Below, in pieces: positions 24,331-35,282 of a stretch of DNA of 64,000 nucleotides. Within the stretch, counting starts at the first letter, position 1; every line of letters starts with the position of its first letter. The notes under the pieces are model-generated. The model made no database searches, had not been told where the DNA came from, and saw only the letters and a list, made by a program, of their open reading frames with translations. Made by a program: the position numbers and the translations under genes. The DNA comes from Costus lasius (taxonomy: Eukaryota > Streptophyta > Magnoliopsida > Zingiberales > Costaceae): contig CM050446.2 in assembly GCA_027563935.2 (NCBI GenBank), forward strand, positions 122,652,499-122,716,498, given 5' to 3'.

Positions 24331-24589
24331 CTAAATGAGATAAATTTAGTCTCAAACAATGTCCCAAGAATAATTTTAAAACTAAGGAAATGTAGAAGAT
24401 TCTTTATGCATCTACTATGGGGAGTCTAATGTATGCTTAGGTATGTATGCGTCTAGATATTGTGTACATTATTGGTATGCTTGGTAGATATTTAAGCAAC
24501 CCAGGAATGGAGTATTCGATAGCAGTAAAAAGGGTTTTGCAGTATTTGTAGAAAACTAAAGATCATATGCTCATATACAAAAAATCAGA

Positions 24590-24691
24590 TCAGCTAGAGA
24601 TCATTGGGTATTCTGATTCTGATTTTGCTGGATGCCAAGATAGTTGCATATCTATTTCGGGCTATACTTTCCTGCTAGCTGGAGGGGTTAT
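24590..24691 (+). pseudogene. copia RNase H, 5' half
   Basis: GYSDSDFAGCQDSCISISGY is the copia RNase H block. The reading is cut at 24691 exactly where the TGATAGG end of the inserted element begins. Confidence 0.8.
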
Positions 24692-26260
24692 TGATAGGCC
24701 CCGCAAGTGCACGGTCTATCAAAGTAGTAAATAATATCGTTCCCACAGGGAGCAGGTGTCAAGTACCGACCTTTAGTGTCATTGAAAGCTAGATAATTCA
24801 AACTCAGAATTAAAGAATTACGCTAAAACTAAATTATCTAAATTATCGAATCAAGAAGTCGACAACCTTAAGAGAAAATTACAGTTTAGGAAGTGTTCGG
24901 AACTTCAGGTTTCACCTCGTTGAATTAATTAAATGCAAAACAATGAATCAAATTTAATTAGAAAATAGATCTCCTTCTCTCGAAGCTCAATCCGACAATA
25001 AACAACTTAAGGCGATCGTCCTATGGTACGGATTACCTTCTCTCGAAGCGCAATCTGGTGCCTACTTAAGCTAATTTCCTACTCTCGTAGCGAAACTAAC
25101 TTAAGAAAGACCCAATGAGCTCTATGATGATCGTGAATCCTCGCGTGACGTTAAACGGCTCTCGCAATTCAAGGCACAAGTTTAAATGAGAACGATCGAG
25201 TGTTATGATTCACCTCTCAGTACTTCTCATAACACTTAACACATACGAATGTTTGATCAGAACAACCATACGCAATAAGCACAACTCATTAAAATAAATA
25301 AATTTACTTAAAATCACACTGAGATTCATAGAAGATGTTTTACATGTGTAGATATGTTCAACGGGCTATGCCCGAGTCCCGAACTAGGGTTTTAACCTAA
25401 AACATGCATCGTTTAACAATGAAAACCCAAGTAAAAATACTCAAAAAGAAGGAAAATTACAATCCAAGGGTAGGAGACGACGAATCTTCAGTCCTCTCTC
25501 GAAAGCCCCAAAGAATCCGGTCGAATCAAGCCCTCGAATGCAAATTTTTGCCCTTTTCGCCCTAGGTCGTGTCCTTCACGAATTCCAACCCTCTCACCGC
25601 CCAAAATCCTTGCTTTTGTACTTCAATCGAACCCTTGGGCGGTTAGGAACGTTAATTGGGAGTTTCCCCCAATTTCTAAGCATCTGGAGCGTCGAATTTG
25701 GTGGAAAACGGACGAACGGTCGCGAACAGCGTACGCGAATACGGCCGTGTCGACTGCGATGAACTGCAGATAAGTGAACACGGGCGTGACGGCGAACACG
25801 GGCAAACCGTGTTTGTCTCGAAAAATTCTGGAGCACCCGAACATGGGCGTGCGCACGGCGGTGACGAGTTCAGCCAAAGCTGGAATTTCTGTCGAACACG
25901 GCCGTGACGAGAAGCACGGCCAGGCCGTGTTCTCCTCGTTACATGTAGATGCTGATGCCGCGATGAACACGGCAGTGACTGTAAGCACGAGCAAGCCGTG
26001 TTCAGCATAGGAAGCTCCAAAAATTCTAAAATTTTGCCTATCTGATGCTTGTAATATGCTGATCCTTTCCCTAACTTCAAATCTCGAATAATCTTCACGA
26101 AAATAAATGATAATGACCTGTATTTCATAAAGAAATGAAAAATAGTGAAGATTCTATACTTTATGGGAAAAAAAGTATCAAATTGTGACATAAAACAGAA
26201 GTTAAGCCTCGAATGATGGTATAAATTAGACTCTAAAGCCTATAAAAATTACACCTATCA
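24692..26260 (-). repeat. 3' LTR of the 10.6-kb element (1569 bp)
   Basis: TGATAGG...CCTATCA. It contains a dense palindrome cluster at 25741-25929: AACACGG-N5-CCGTGTT at 25795-25813, CACGGCCGTG at 25897-25906, CACGGC-CAG-GCCGTG at 25915-25929. Confidence 0.88.
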
Positions 26261-26281
26261 AAATATCACAGACTTAAAATC

Positions 26282-26299
26282 TTGCTTGTCCTCAAGCAA
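26282..26299. repeat. Hairpin next to the 3' LTR
   Basis: TTGCTTG-TCCT-CAAGCAA is a perfect 7-bp stem with a 4-base loop, 21 bases from the LTR. I recall a TTGCTTGAGGACAAGCAA block just before the polypurine tract of Athila/Tat elements. Here the tract itself is decayed (aagtctgtgatatttt on the minus strand). Confidence 0.7.
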
Positions 26300-27494
26300 T
26301 TACACTAGCTGAAATATTCAGAAATCAGGAAGACAGCATGTTCAAAAGTTAAAGTATGAATCTCATATGACAACACTTATACTCAATCCTAGGTTGAAGA
26401 CCATATATTGAGATAGACTGAACTGTGAGCAAAGAATAATGTTCAAGGTCTAATCATAATTCTGAGATAGGAAAAACACTTCATTATGTTTAAGACTATT
26501 CCTACTCATAATGTCCTTCAAAACTCAGCCAATCAAGTGCAGTTACACTAGATAACTTATTCAACACATTTAAGCATGGAAGCATGAATTTTCAATCGGT
26601 GGGTTCAAGCTACTTCCATGAATTCATTTTCAACCTTGTCACACGAAGGACAAACATTTATGATGAATGCACCCCCGGTACTTAGTTAGAGAACGAACTC
26701 AAGGTGTGTACACCACATAATGCACACAAAACTCATTTCTTCTCACTAAGTTAGAAGAAAGAGAAGTTGTTCACTATTCCCACACCCCTTCTTTCACATG
26801 TCCTTTTTTATTATTTTTTTCTTTTTCTCTTTTTTTTTTATTTTTTTTATTTTTTTTACTTGTCGACAGTGCCAAGTTAAATGAACATTTGGGTCATTGT
26901 CACTTAGGTACCACTGCCCCTTTTTGATCCCCATTTTTTTTCTATAATGAAACCCAATTGAAAAGCTGGTATCAAGGACTATAATAAGCATGAATATTCC
27001 AAAAAAAATAACATCGTGAAAGAAGTAATTCAGAAAAAGAAAGATTAATTGGAACATCATGCAAGCCACAGTAAGCATACTCAATTACAATTTACGACTA
27101 TGGATTCCTAAGCATAAAAGCAGTCATGATGAGATGTTCATTCCCTTAACTCAAGAGACAAAATATCTATATGATTCGTCATAAGTCAAACTAGCATAAT
27201 AACTGAGGACAAGAACATGCAAACCATCATCACAGACTTAATTTCTTGACACATGCACAAGTTTCGAAACACAAGCATGAAATGAACTCAGTGCATAATA
27301 ATGAAAACCAGAATAAAAACACTCACAAGAACATAGTACATAAGCAAAACAACTAAAAGAACATAGTCTATAACCACAACACAAAACAAAGAGGGAAACC
27401 CTCTACCCACGGCAAAAGAACGGCATAGTCTCCTATGCAGTAAACAGTACATGATAGCATGAAAAGTAAGCAACTTACTAAATATGAAACAAGA
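26300..27494. other. 3' untranslated part of the 10.6-kb element
   Basis: No coding signal. A long T-rich tract at 26804-26860 is A-rich in the element's sense. Confidence 0.5.
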
Positions 27495-28727
27495 TCACCA
27501 GTCACGAGTATTCATGCGCCGCAGCATCTCCTGGATAGCTCGATGGTCCTCGGCCTGAAGTTGACCCTGGCGAGCCTGCTCGGTCTCAATGACTCCCAAG
27601 CGCCGTAACACATCCTGCATCTCCAGGCGGTTCTCTTGCTGGTCCTCACGAATCGCCCTAAGATACCCCTCGATGTTGGCATAGGCGGTCGCGGTGGACG
27701 CGGAAGAAGATGGCTCACCATGCCGGAAGGTGCGGAAGGACGGAGAAGGTGGCGCAGTCTCCATCGGAGTGTCATCATCAGGTACCGGAAGCATATGCCA
27801 ATTCTGCCTCTCGCGGATGGTGGTGCGCTCGGGGCGTGGAAGTAGCATCGTGAAGTCGCTCCCACGAAAGAGAAGGCTGAAGGCGTCACCCTGACGGGTG
27901 ATCATCTTCATCGCCTAACACGACTCCAAGTCGACGCGGGTGCTACCGCACGCCTGCTCCATTCCATAGGGCTCAATGCCCATAGCAGTAGCTATCAAAG
28001 TAATGAGGCCTCCACAGGCAACGACCCCCTTCTGTGCGTTGGCCGACTTCTGCAATTGTTTAATCAGATAAAAAGCAGTATTCAACTTGCAGGAGTGTAC
28101 CATAGCCCAGAGAAAGAGTAGCTCCCTCTGGCGGACGAGACCGTCGCTCTCCCCGCGTGCAAAGAGCATGTGGGCCAACACCCGATGCACATAACGGAAG
28201 CACGAGTTGCTAACATGGCTGGCTCGCACCGTCCGGGAGAGATAAGGGCGCTCGCCAGTGATAGCCGCCCAGAAGTCCTGCTCATTGTATCCCTCTGGAG
28301 GGTTGCAAGTACCGTCCTCCGGAAAACCAAAGATCTGGTTAATCTACGACAATGTAAGGATGTGATCTTCGTTCGCCAGTCAAAAGGAGACAGTGCCGTC
28401 GTCGTTGTCATTATGGATGTCCACATTGATCTCGAGGGACGACATGAACTCCAAGGTAATCGGCACATAAGTCACCGGTGCCATCCGAAAGAACTCCGCC
28501 CAGCCGATCTGCTAATACATATATAAGACGTCATCGTGGAGGCCTAGCGTCGCAAGAGTGGCCCGGTCAAGATAGCGGGTGGTGACGACCCGCCGAGACA
28601 CCAAAAGATCATAACGCGCCTTCTGTGCGGCGTCTCGGAAGAGTATACCGTGCTCATTCGGTTCCTGCTCCATGGCCGGTCGCTTGGAAGTAGACTTCCG
28701 AGCCATAACCTTCGTGCGTCGAGACAT
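27495..28727 (-). pseudogene. Retroelement accessory ORF (env position), with premature stops
   Basis: One reading frame of about 410 codons runs from MSRRTKVMARKSTSK (28727) to LRRMNTRDW (27495), broken by at least four in-frame stops (near 28512, 28392, 28344 and 27914). Visible features: a basic N-terminus, FRDAAQKARYDLLVSRRVV, PVTYVPITLEFMSSLE, INQIFGFPEDGTCNPPEGYN, a helical part around YVHRVLAHMLFARGE, and a C-terminal coiled-coil-like stretch rich in E, Q and R. It resembles the accessory protein often annotated as 'putative plant transposon protein' in Athila-type elements. Its function is unknown. It lies where an env-like gene would be, between the pol stub and the 3' LTR. Confidence 0.55.
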
Positions 28728-29892
28728 GGTGAAGAGGTCGGAATAACGGGCGGCTGAAAATGGAGAAGAAGCCCTCTACACAGCCGATTCCGGCGAAGGG
28801 GAGGCGGAATCCGGCAAGGTGGAGGCGGAATCCAGCGAGGTGGTGGCGGCAGAGGCTGACGGCGCTGGCAAAGAGCAGGCAGCAGCCGAAGGAAGTAGAA
28901 GACAGCTGAAAAAGGCGGAGGAGCAGCGGCGGCGGCGAGGAAGGTGAAGACAGGCGGCGGCGCTGGCAAAGAAAACTCAGATCTGGGCGGAGATACTCCC
29001 AGATCTGGAAACCTGGAGGTGCCGGAGGATGAAGGGAAGCGGGCAGCAGCAAATGTTGAAGCTCTGAGAACCAGCGGCGGCGAGATCCGGTGGAAAACGA
29101 CGGCGTTCAAAGGCAGGCGGTGAAATCTGGCGGATCGGCGGATGGCGAAAACCAAGCCAGGAACCCAGATCCGGGTGTCGCCGAGAAGCGGAGAAGGAAG
29201 CTGAAGCTTCGGACGGCGGCGGCGGAGGTTTCTAGAGAATCCTGGAGCCAGAATCGATGGAATGGGGCGGCGGTGGCACTGGAATGGGTGTGAACCCTAA
29301 ATTCCGCCGCCGTGACTTGATATAGGCGGAAGACCCGTGATACAAGCATGGGCGTGATGCGCTGCACGACATGGCCGTGTCTAGATCGTCAAAAACAGGC
29401 GGATTGTAAGCACGCCCGTGATGGAGAACACGGTAAGGCCGTGTTGGGCTCGATGAAATCCTTCCCTGATTCGACACACCCGAGCTACTGAACAAGCCCA
29501 TACCGTGACCAAATCGGAAAAAGTTCGACCTCTATTGTCATGGTCGTGATGGTAAACACGGCACAGCCATGTCCACTTCGGAAAGGATTCCGTTAGCGAC
29601 GAGCCGATCACGGCCGTGATGCCTGTCACGGCCTAGCTGTGATCACCGCGGCAACATCCAAAAATTCCTGAAAAATCACAAAAATCGCCCATAATTAGTA
29701 AGATGTCATTCAATGTATAAAATCATAAAAATGTTGCCATGATATATCACAAAAATTATCAAAACAAATAACAGTACAACAAAACAAACAATCACAACAA
29801 TAAACATCAAAGTCTGTTTAAACAAGTACAACACAATAAGAGATAAATCCTTGGGGTGCCTCCACAGCTTGACCGATGATCATGCCTCAGCA
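28728..29892. other. Leader between pol stub and accessory ORF
   Basis: GC-rich purine-biased leader (28728-29300), then the palindrome cluster, then AT-rich sequence. Open frames here read low-complexity Pro/Arg/Ser strings and are not credible proteins. Confidence 0.5.
29330..29640 (-). promoter_or_regulatory. LTR-like palindrome cluster upstream of the accessory ORF
   Basis: Contains CACGGCCGTG (29609-29618) and AACACGG-N5-CCGTGTT (29427-29445), the same two designs as in the LTR. It lies about 600-900 bases ahead of the accessory ORF start in its sense direction. A promoter or RNA-level role is inference. Confidence 0.4.
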
Positions 29893-30195
29893 TTAATGAA
29901 CGTCTAGTGGATCAGAGGCAGAAGAAATGGCATGGAAATGCCCCTTTCTTCTTCTCCTAAATGTAACACCTATAGAGATAAGCAATAATAATAATAGGTG
30001 TACATAGGAAAATGTCCTGATGTCATGCAAAATAAAAAAGTTTTTAAATTCACTGTCTGTCTTTCCGAAAAATAATAAATGTTCCTCTTCAACCCCATCA
30101 TGAAAAACCGCGGTGCAATCAAAATCAGGGTCCGCATCAAACAAGTCATCCAGAGTGGTCCGGTCCTTCGTCATCAATGTGGCACCTGCTTGCAT
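29893..30195 (-). pseudogene. Pol stub after the protease
   Basis: The reading ends in GVTFRRRRKGHFHAISSASD followed by a stop, which I take as the end of the element's polyprotein. Only about 100 codons separate it from the protease, so reverse transcriptase to integrase is absent. Confidence 0.5.
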
Positions 30196-31218
30196 ATCGG
30201 TGCAAAGGTGGGATACAAGAAAGTCCCACTTGAACTTTGAACCATCGGCACCAGAGGTACTGTCTCGACACTACAGCAGGAGCCTAAAAAAGAAGAACCT
30301 GGCATATCAATAGATAAATGAAAATCCAAAATAGTATCACAAAAGTTCAGAGAAAGCTTCCTTTGCTTGACATCTATAACTGCCCCGGTGGTAGCTAGGA
30401 AAGGACGGCCCAAGATAAGTGGTAATCTTGAATTTTCGGACATATCCAAGACTACGAAGTCGACAGGAACATAAAGTTCCCCGACTTTAATTGGGACATC
30501 CTCTACTATTCCCACTGTGCGGTGTATAGAGCCGTTCGCGAATTGGAGAGCTATAGGAGTGGGTTTCATGCCTCCCAGGTCCAGATTTTTGAATAGGGAG
30601 ATGGGCATGATACTCACACTGGCCCCCAAATCACAGAGCGCTCTCTCAATAGAAAAATTACTGATACCACAAGAGATAGAAAAACTGCCAGGGTCAGGAA
30701 GTTTTATAGGCATCAGTGATCCGTACTGTCCTGTCAATGCTTTAACTATTAGTGGTGGGTAGGAGACAGTTGGTAAATGAGGTAGTGAAGGAACAAGGAC
30801 TTGCTCTTGTGTGACCTCTGACTCTATGGGAATTTTCTCAGAATACTGGACATCTGAGCTTTGCTCTTCAGACTCTCCATAAAGCACTTCTCTAGGCATC
30901 ATCTGAGGATCTTCCACTTGAGTTCCACTGCATGTAACAATCACGTTGCAGTGCTCCTTTGGATTTGCCTCAGGCTGAGAAGGAAGCTGCCCCAATGGCC
31001 TAGAGGTTGAAACTGCTTGCTGAGAAATCTGGTTCTCCAGCATCCTCGAGTGCGTGATCAATGAATCCACCTTTGAATTCAATTGCCCCACCGTAGAACT
31101 CAATTGCCTAATAGACTCGTCTACCTCTTCATTTCGCTTAGACTGAGTGGTGACGAAGTTCTCAAGCAATATTTCCAAATTGGACTTCTGTGGTTGGTTG
31201 AATTGTCGGGCCAAAACT
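30174..31218 (-). pseudogene. Athila-like gag C-terminus and protease
   Basis: Begins ARQFNQPQKSNLEILLENF with a coiled-coil-like stretch, then HCNVIVTCSGTQVED (the degenerate 'ITLRSGK' block), and LIVKALTGQYGSLMPIKLPD. The protease follows with CDLGASVSIMPISLFKNLDL, VPVDFVVLDM and LILGRPFLATTGAVIDV. The protease motifs are intact over 340 residues without a stop. It is cut off from the rest of gag by the solo LTR 31219-32708. Confidence 0.85.
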
Positions 31219-32708
31219 TGATATCTACCAACGGCTTTATCGCGGTAGTATATAATATCGTTCCCACGAGGACGGTTGAGTCAAGTACTAATAATTCTTA
31301 ATTTCAATAGCTAAACGAAATCGTAACTGAGAGTGTTATCAGTTTAACATTCAAAATAAAGTAAACAACTAAAACAACTCCAATTGACAGCGAAAACAGA
31401 AGTAAGACAGTTGTTATGAGAAAAATCAGATTTAAGGGGTTCACCACACCAACAATCAAGAACTAAATGAAAAGTGTTGCAAGAGATAATCTGAAACCAC
31501 AGAAATTCTCAAGTTTACAAATTACCCCCTCTCGGCGGTGTAACTTGGTACCAAACCCGACTGTCCTTCTACTTTCGTGACAGAACGAACCGAGTCGATC
31601 CAATGAGTGCAGGAGAATATAAATTCCGCGGGCACGTTTTACCTACTTTCGTGGCAAAACCTACCAGCCCAATCAAAACAGATCAGTCGCCACAATTTTC
31701 CCTTTCAGTACTTCAGTACTTCTCGTGATGACTAGAGTAAAATTCAATTGATCAAGTCGAAGATTACGAAATTAACACAGTAAAGATCGAGTAGAGTCAA
31801 GAAAATCTCATAAAAGCAACACAATCAGTTCATAGATTGAAAAGTGGGCTACGCCCAAAAATCCGATTGAGTGTTTACGCTACAACTTGCATAGTTTCGG
31901 TTAAAATCCTTTTCAGATGAAGGAATACACAAGGCAGAAGAGGTACAAGATGAAATAGAAGAGAAAATGCTAACTTTTCCCTCTCGATCCGGTTCCAAGC
32001 GATGTCTTCTTCCTTGTTCTTCCCTCTCTCGCTGTCCTCCCGTAATCGATCTGTTTTCCCCCCTAGATGTTTCCTTTTATATGTCTGATTGACTTCCTCT
32101 TGTTTCTGACGTGTAGCCCTTCTAATTCCCGTCATTTTGACACCAAGATCGCCCAAATCTGACTTGGAACGAGGGAGAAATGCCAAGAGTCGCGATCGGC
32201 GTATAAAAATACGGGTGTGAAACATTTCTTGGGCTGACCCGTGAAGTTCTCGGCCAAATTCTGCGTTGTGCCTGCAGTTGAATTCATGGGTGTATTCTGT
32301 TTTACAGGCTGGCTCGTGAAATTCTCGGTGAACATGATTCCAAAATTTCATTCCCGCGTTTCACGGTCGTGTCTTCGATTACGGCTCGAAAATAATGTGA
32401 AATATTCGTCCTTAGAAATACGATCGTGAACACTTTCATGGGCAGGACGTATTTTCGGTAACAATGTCCGTTTGAGCTGAGAATTGCTGGGAAGCTTCGT
32501 CTTTCCATCCTTAACCACTTTATAACTTTATTTCCAGTTTTAAGCTCCATAGATAAGTGATTTAACCTGAAACACATGAAAGACAAAGAAATGTGTAGAT
32601 TCCGAAAATAATAAGGAAATAAGTGCTGAAAGAGATATAAAAGTAACAAAATAGACCTTAATTCGTGAAATAAATATATCAGGAAATGCAACATACGACA
32701 AGGCATCA
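31219..32708 (-). mobile_element. Solo LTR inside gag, Athila-type, 1490 bp
   Basis: Begins TGATATCTACC and ends AAGGCATCA, with the family's 'atatcgttcccac' and 'ctactttcgtgg'-like blocks and a palindrome cluster (32200-32420). Flanks AAACT and GAAGT match at 3 of 5 positions. Removing the insertion together with five bases restores the gag frame, which supports a 5-bp duplication since mutated. Confidence 0.7.
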
Positions 32709-33882
32709 GAAGTCCAGGTGGTGGCCTAAAGGATGCCTGAGGGAACTGATTGCTATCATTTCCCTGCTGCGCCTGATTGGTGAAGTTCTGGGGAATTGCC
32801 TGGTTCTGATTATTCCGGTAGGAGAAGTTGGGATGATTTCTCCTGCCGGGATTATAGGTGCCTGAAAAAGGATTATTCTGTTGCCTATGATTGGGATTGC
32901 TTAGGGAATTCACCTGCTCAACAAAAATATTAGAAGAAGAAGGTGTCATTATCTGGCAGTCAGTACCACCATGTCCCAAGTTACCACAAACTTCACACGT
33001 AATCGAATTAACATACGATGTATTAAAATTCATTGAATTCAGTTGGTGGGACAAAGAATCAACCTTGGCCACCAACGAACTCAACCTATCTAAGTCATGC
33101 CTACCTCCTCCTCTTACCGGGACAGTTCTCTCACTCGTCCACTGGTAATGATTCAGAGCCATGTCCTCGATTAAATTCATGGCATCGTCTATATTCTTCT
33201 TCATAAGCGCACCGCCCGCGGCTGCATCTACAGACAAGCGAGTTTGATATAAGAGACCATTATAAAAAATATGCACAAGTACCCATTTTTCTAGTCCGTG
33301 ATGCGGGCACAGTCGTAGCAACTCCTTAAAACGGTCCCAAGCCTCGTAGAGCGACTCACCTTCCCTCTGGCTGAAGTTCGTTATTTGGTTCCTCAACTGA
33401 GCCATCTTGCTCGGCGGGAAATACTTGGAGAGGAACACGTGGCAAAGCTGTTCCCACGTTGAAGTGGAGCCTTGAGGGAGGGACTGTAGCCATGCCCGCG
33501 CGCGGTCCCTAAAGGAAAAGGGGAAAAGACGTAAGAGAATAGCATCAGATGTTACCCCATTAATTTTCAGGGTATCACAGTATTCAAGAAAAAATGACAA
33601 ATGTAAATTGGGATCTTCCTGTGGTGAACCGCTAAATTGGTTCTGCTGAACCATATGCACGAGGGCTGGCTTTATTTCAAAATTATTTGCTTTGTGCAGG
33701 CCCTGTACATTAGGTGCAGCAAAATCTCGTAGTAAGCGGTTCTGGTCCATTATAGTAGTCCGGTTCGGATGGGCTTCCTCGAGCTGTTGATCCTGATTTT
33801 TCCTCTGAGCTCGGAGTGTCCTTTCAATTTCGGGATCTTCTGGCACTAGCTGTCCTGTTCTAACTGTTCTAGGCATGCACAA
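32709..33882 (-). pseudogene. Athila-like gag, N-terminal and central part
   Basis: About 390 residues open from MCMPRTVRTGQLVPEDPEIE (33882) to FRPPPG at the solo LTR edge. It contains LLRDFAAPNVQG, FEIKPALVHMVQQNQFSGSP, EYCDTLKINGV, RDRARAWLQSLP, FFPPSKMAQLRNQITNF, ESLYEAWDRFKELLRLCPHH, DAAAGGALMKKN, and an intact CCHC knuckle CEVCGNLGHGGTDC. Compared with the older copy at 14710-16466 the frame is clean, in keeping with a younger insertion. Confidence 0.88.
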
Positions 33883-34032
33883 GGTTAGCTAACCAGATAA
33901 TACAAGCTTGAAGGAAGGAAGAAGATAAGAAATATGAACAAATCAAATAAAAGAGCAGAAAAAGCAAACAAAAACTAAAAAAATATCTAGTCTATCAATT
34001 CAACTAATTAATCGATATTGACTACGCCTTGC

Positions 34033-34050
34033 TCCCCGGCAACGGCGCCA
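34033..34050 (-). other. Primer binding site, tRNA-Asp type
   Basis: tccccggcaacggcgcca on the plus strand, six bases from the LTR. It is the 18-base tRNA-Asp 3' end expected for Athila elements and fixes the element's orientation. Confidence 0.85.
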
Positions 34051-34056
34051 AAAACT

Positions 34057-35282
34057 TGATAGGCCCCGCAAGTGCACGGTCTATCGAAGTAGTAAATAAT
34101 ATCGTTCCCACAGGGAGCAGGTGTCAAGTACCGACTTTTAGTGTCATTGAAAGCTAGATAATTCAAACTCAGAATTAAAGAATTACGCTAAAACTAAATT
34201 ATCTAAATTATCGAATCAAGAAGTCTAAGACCTTAAGGGAAAATTACAGTTTAGGAAGTGTTCGAAACTTCAGGTTTCACCTCGTTGAATTAATTAAATG
34301 CAAAACAATGAATCAAATTTAATTAGAAAATGGATCTCCTTCTCTCGAAGCTCAATCTGACAATAAACAACTTAAGGCGATCGTCCTATGGTACGGATTA
34401 CCTTCTCTCGAAGCGCAATCTAGTGCCTACTTAAGCTAATTTCCTACTCTCGTAGCGAAACTAACTTAAGAAAGACCCAATGATCTCTATGATGATCATG
34501 AATCCTCGCGTGACGTTAAACGGCTCTCGCAATTCAAGTCACAAGTTTAAATGAGAACGATCGAGTGTTACGATTCACCTCTTAGTACTTCTCGTAACAC
34601 TTAACACATATGAATGTTTGATCAGAACAATCATATGCAATAAGCACAACTCATTCAAATAAGTAAATTTACTTAAAATCACACTGAGATTCATAAAAGA
34701 TGTTTTACATGTGTAGATATGTTCAATCGAACCCTTGGGCGGGTAGGAACGTTAATTGGGAGTTTCCCCCAATTTCTAAGCATCTGGAGCATCGAATTTG
34801 GTGGAAAACGGACGAACGGTCGCGAACAGCGTACGCGAACACGGCCGTGATGATGAACATGGCCAGGCCGTGTCGGCTATGATGAACTGCGGATAAGTGA
34901 ACACGGGCGTGACGGCGAACACGGGCAAATCGTGTTTGTCTCGAAAAATTCTGGAGCACCCGAACACGGGCGTGCGCACGGCGGTGATGAGTTCGGCCAA
35001 AGCTGGAATTTCTGTCGAACACGGCCGTGACGAGAAGAACGGCCAGGCCGTGTTCTCCTCGTTACATGTAGATGCTGATGCCGCGATGAACACGGCCGTG
35101 ATTGTAAGCACGGGCAAGCCATGTTCAGCATAGGAAGCTCCAAAAATTCTGAAACTTTGCCTGTTTGATGCTTGTAATATGCTGATCCTTTCCCTAACTT
35201 CAAATTGTGACATAAAACAGAAGTTAAGCCTCAAATGATGGTATAAATTAGACTCTAAAGCCTATAAAAATTACACCTATCA
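34057..35282 (-). repeat. 5' LTR of the 10.6-kb element (1226 bp)
   Basis: TGATAGG...CCTATCA. Compared with 24692-26260 it lacks one block of about 265 bases (partner 25361-25625) and one of about 110 bases (partner near 26085-26190). It keeps an extra dyad (CACGGCCGTG at 34840-34849 and nearby) that the other LTR lost. Confidence 0.88.

Larger units (their letters stand above)
24692..35282 (-). mobile_element. Athila-like Ty3/gypsy element, 10.6 kb, both LTRs and TSD present
   Basis: LTRs at 24692-26260 and 34057-35282 both begin TGATAGG and end CCTATCA. The target duplication GTTAT (24687-24691 and 35283-35287) is perfect. The primer binding site (34033-34050) puts the 5' LTR on the right. 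Minus-strand order is gag, gag-protease, a stub of pol, then an accessory ORF. No reverse transcriptase, RNase H or integrase core is visible, so it must have used proteins from another element. By eye the LTRs differ at about ten sites in their first 390 bases, plus larger deletions in the right LTR, which suggests a fairly recent insertion. A solo LTR sits inside gag at 31219-32708. Confidence 0.88.

Noticed and set aside
25538..26191. Overlapping open frames in the LTRs (also 34700-35234)
   Set aside because: They come from the CG-rich palindrome cluster. Their repetitive Pro/Ser/Arg and His/Gly strings are not credible proteins.
28544..29501. Proline/arginine-rich frames upstream of the accessory ORF
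   Set aside because: Low-complexity readings of the leader in competing frames. The accessory ORF frame has the family-like motifs.
6902..35282. Regularly spaced short repeats as a CRISPR-like array
   Set aside because: The dyads are irregularly spaced, vary in sequence and lie in LTRs of a plant genome.
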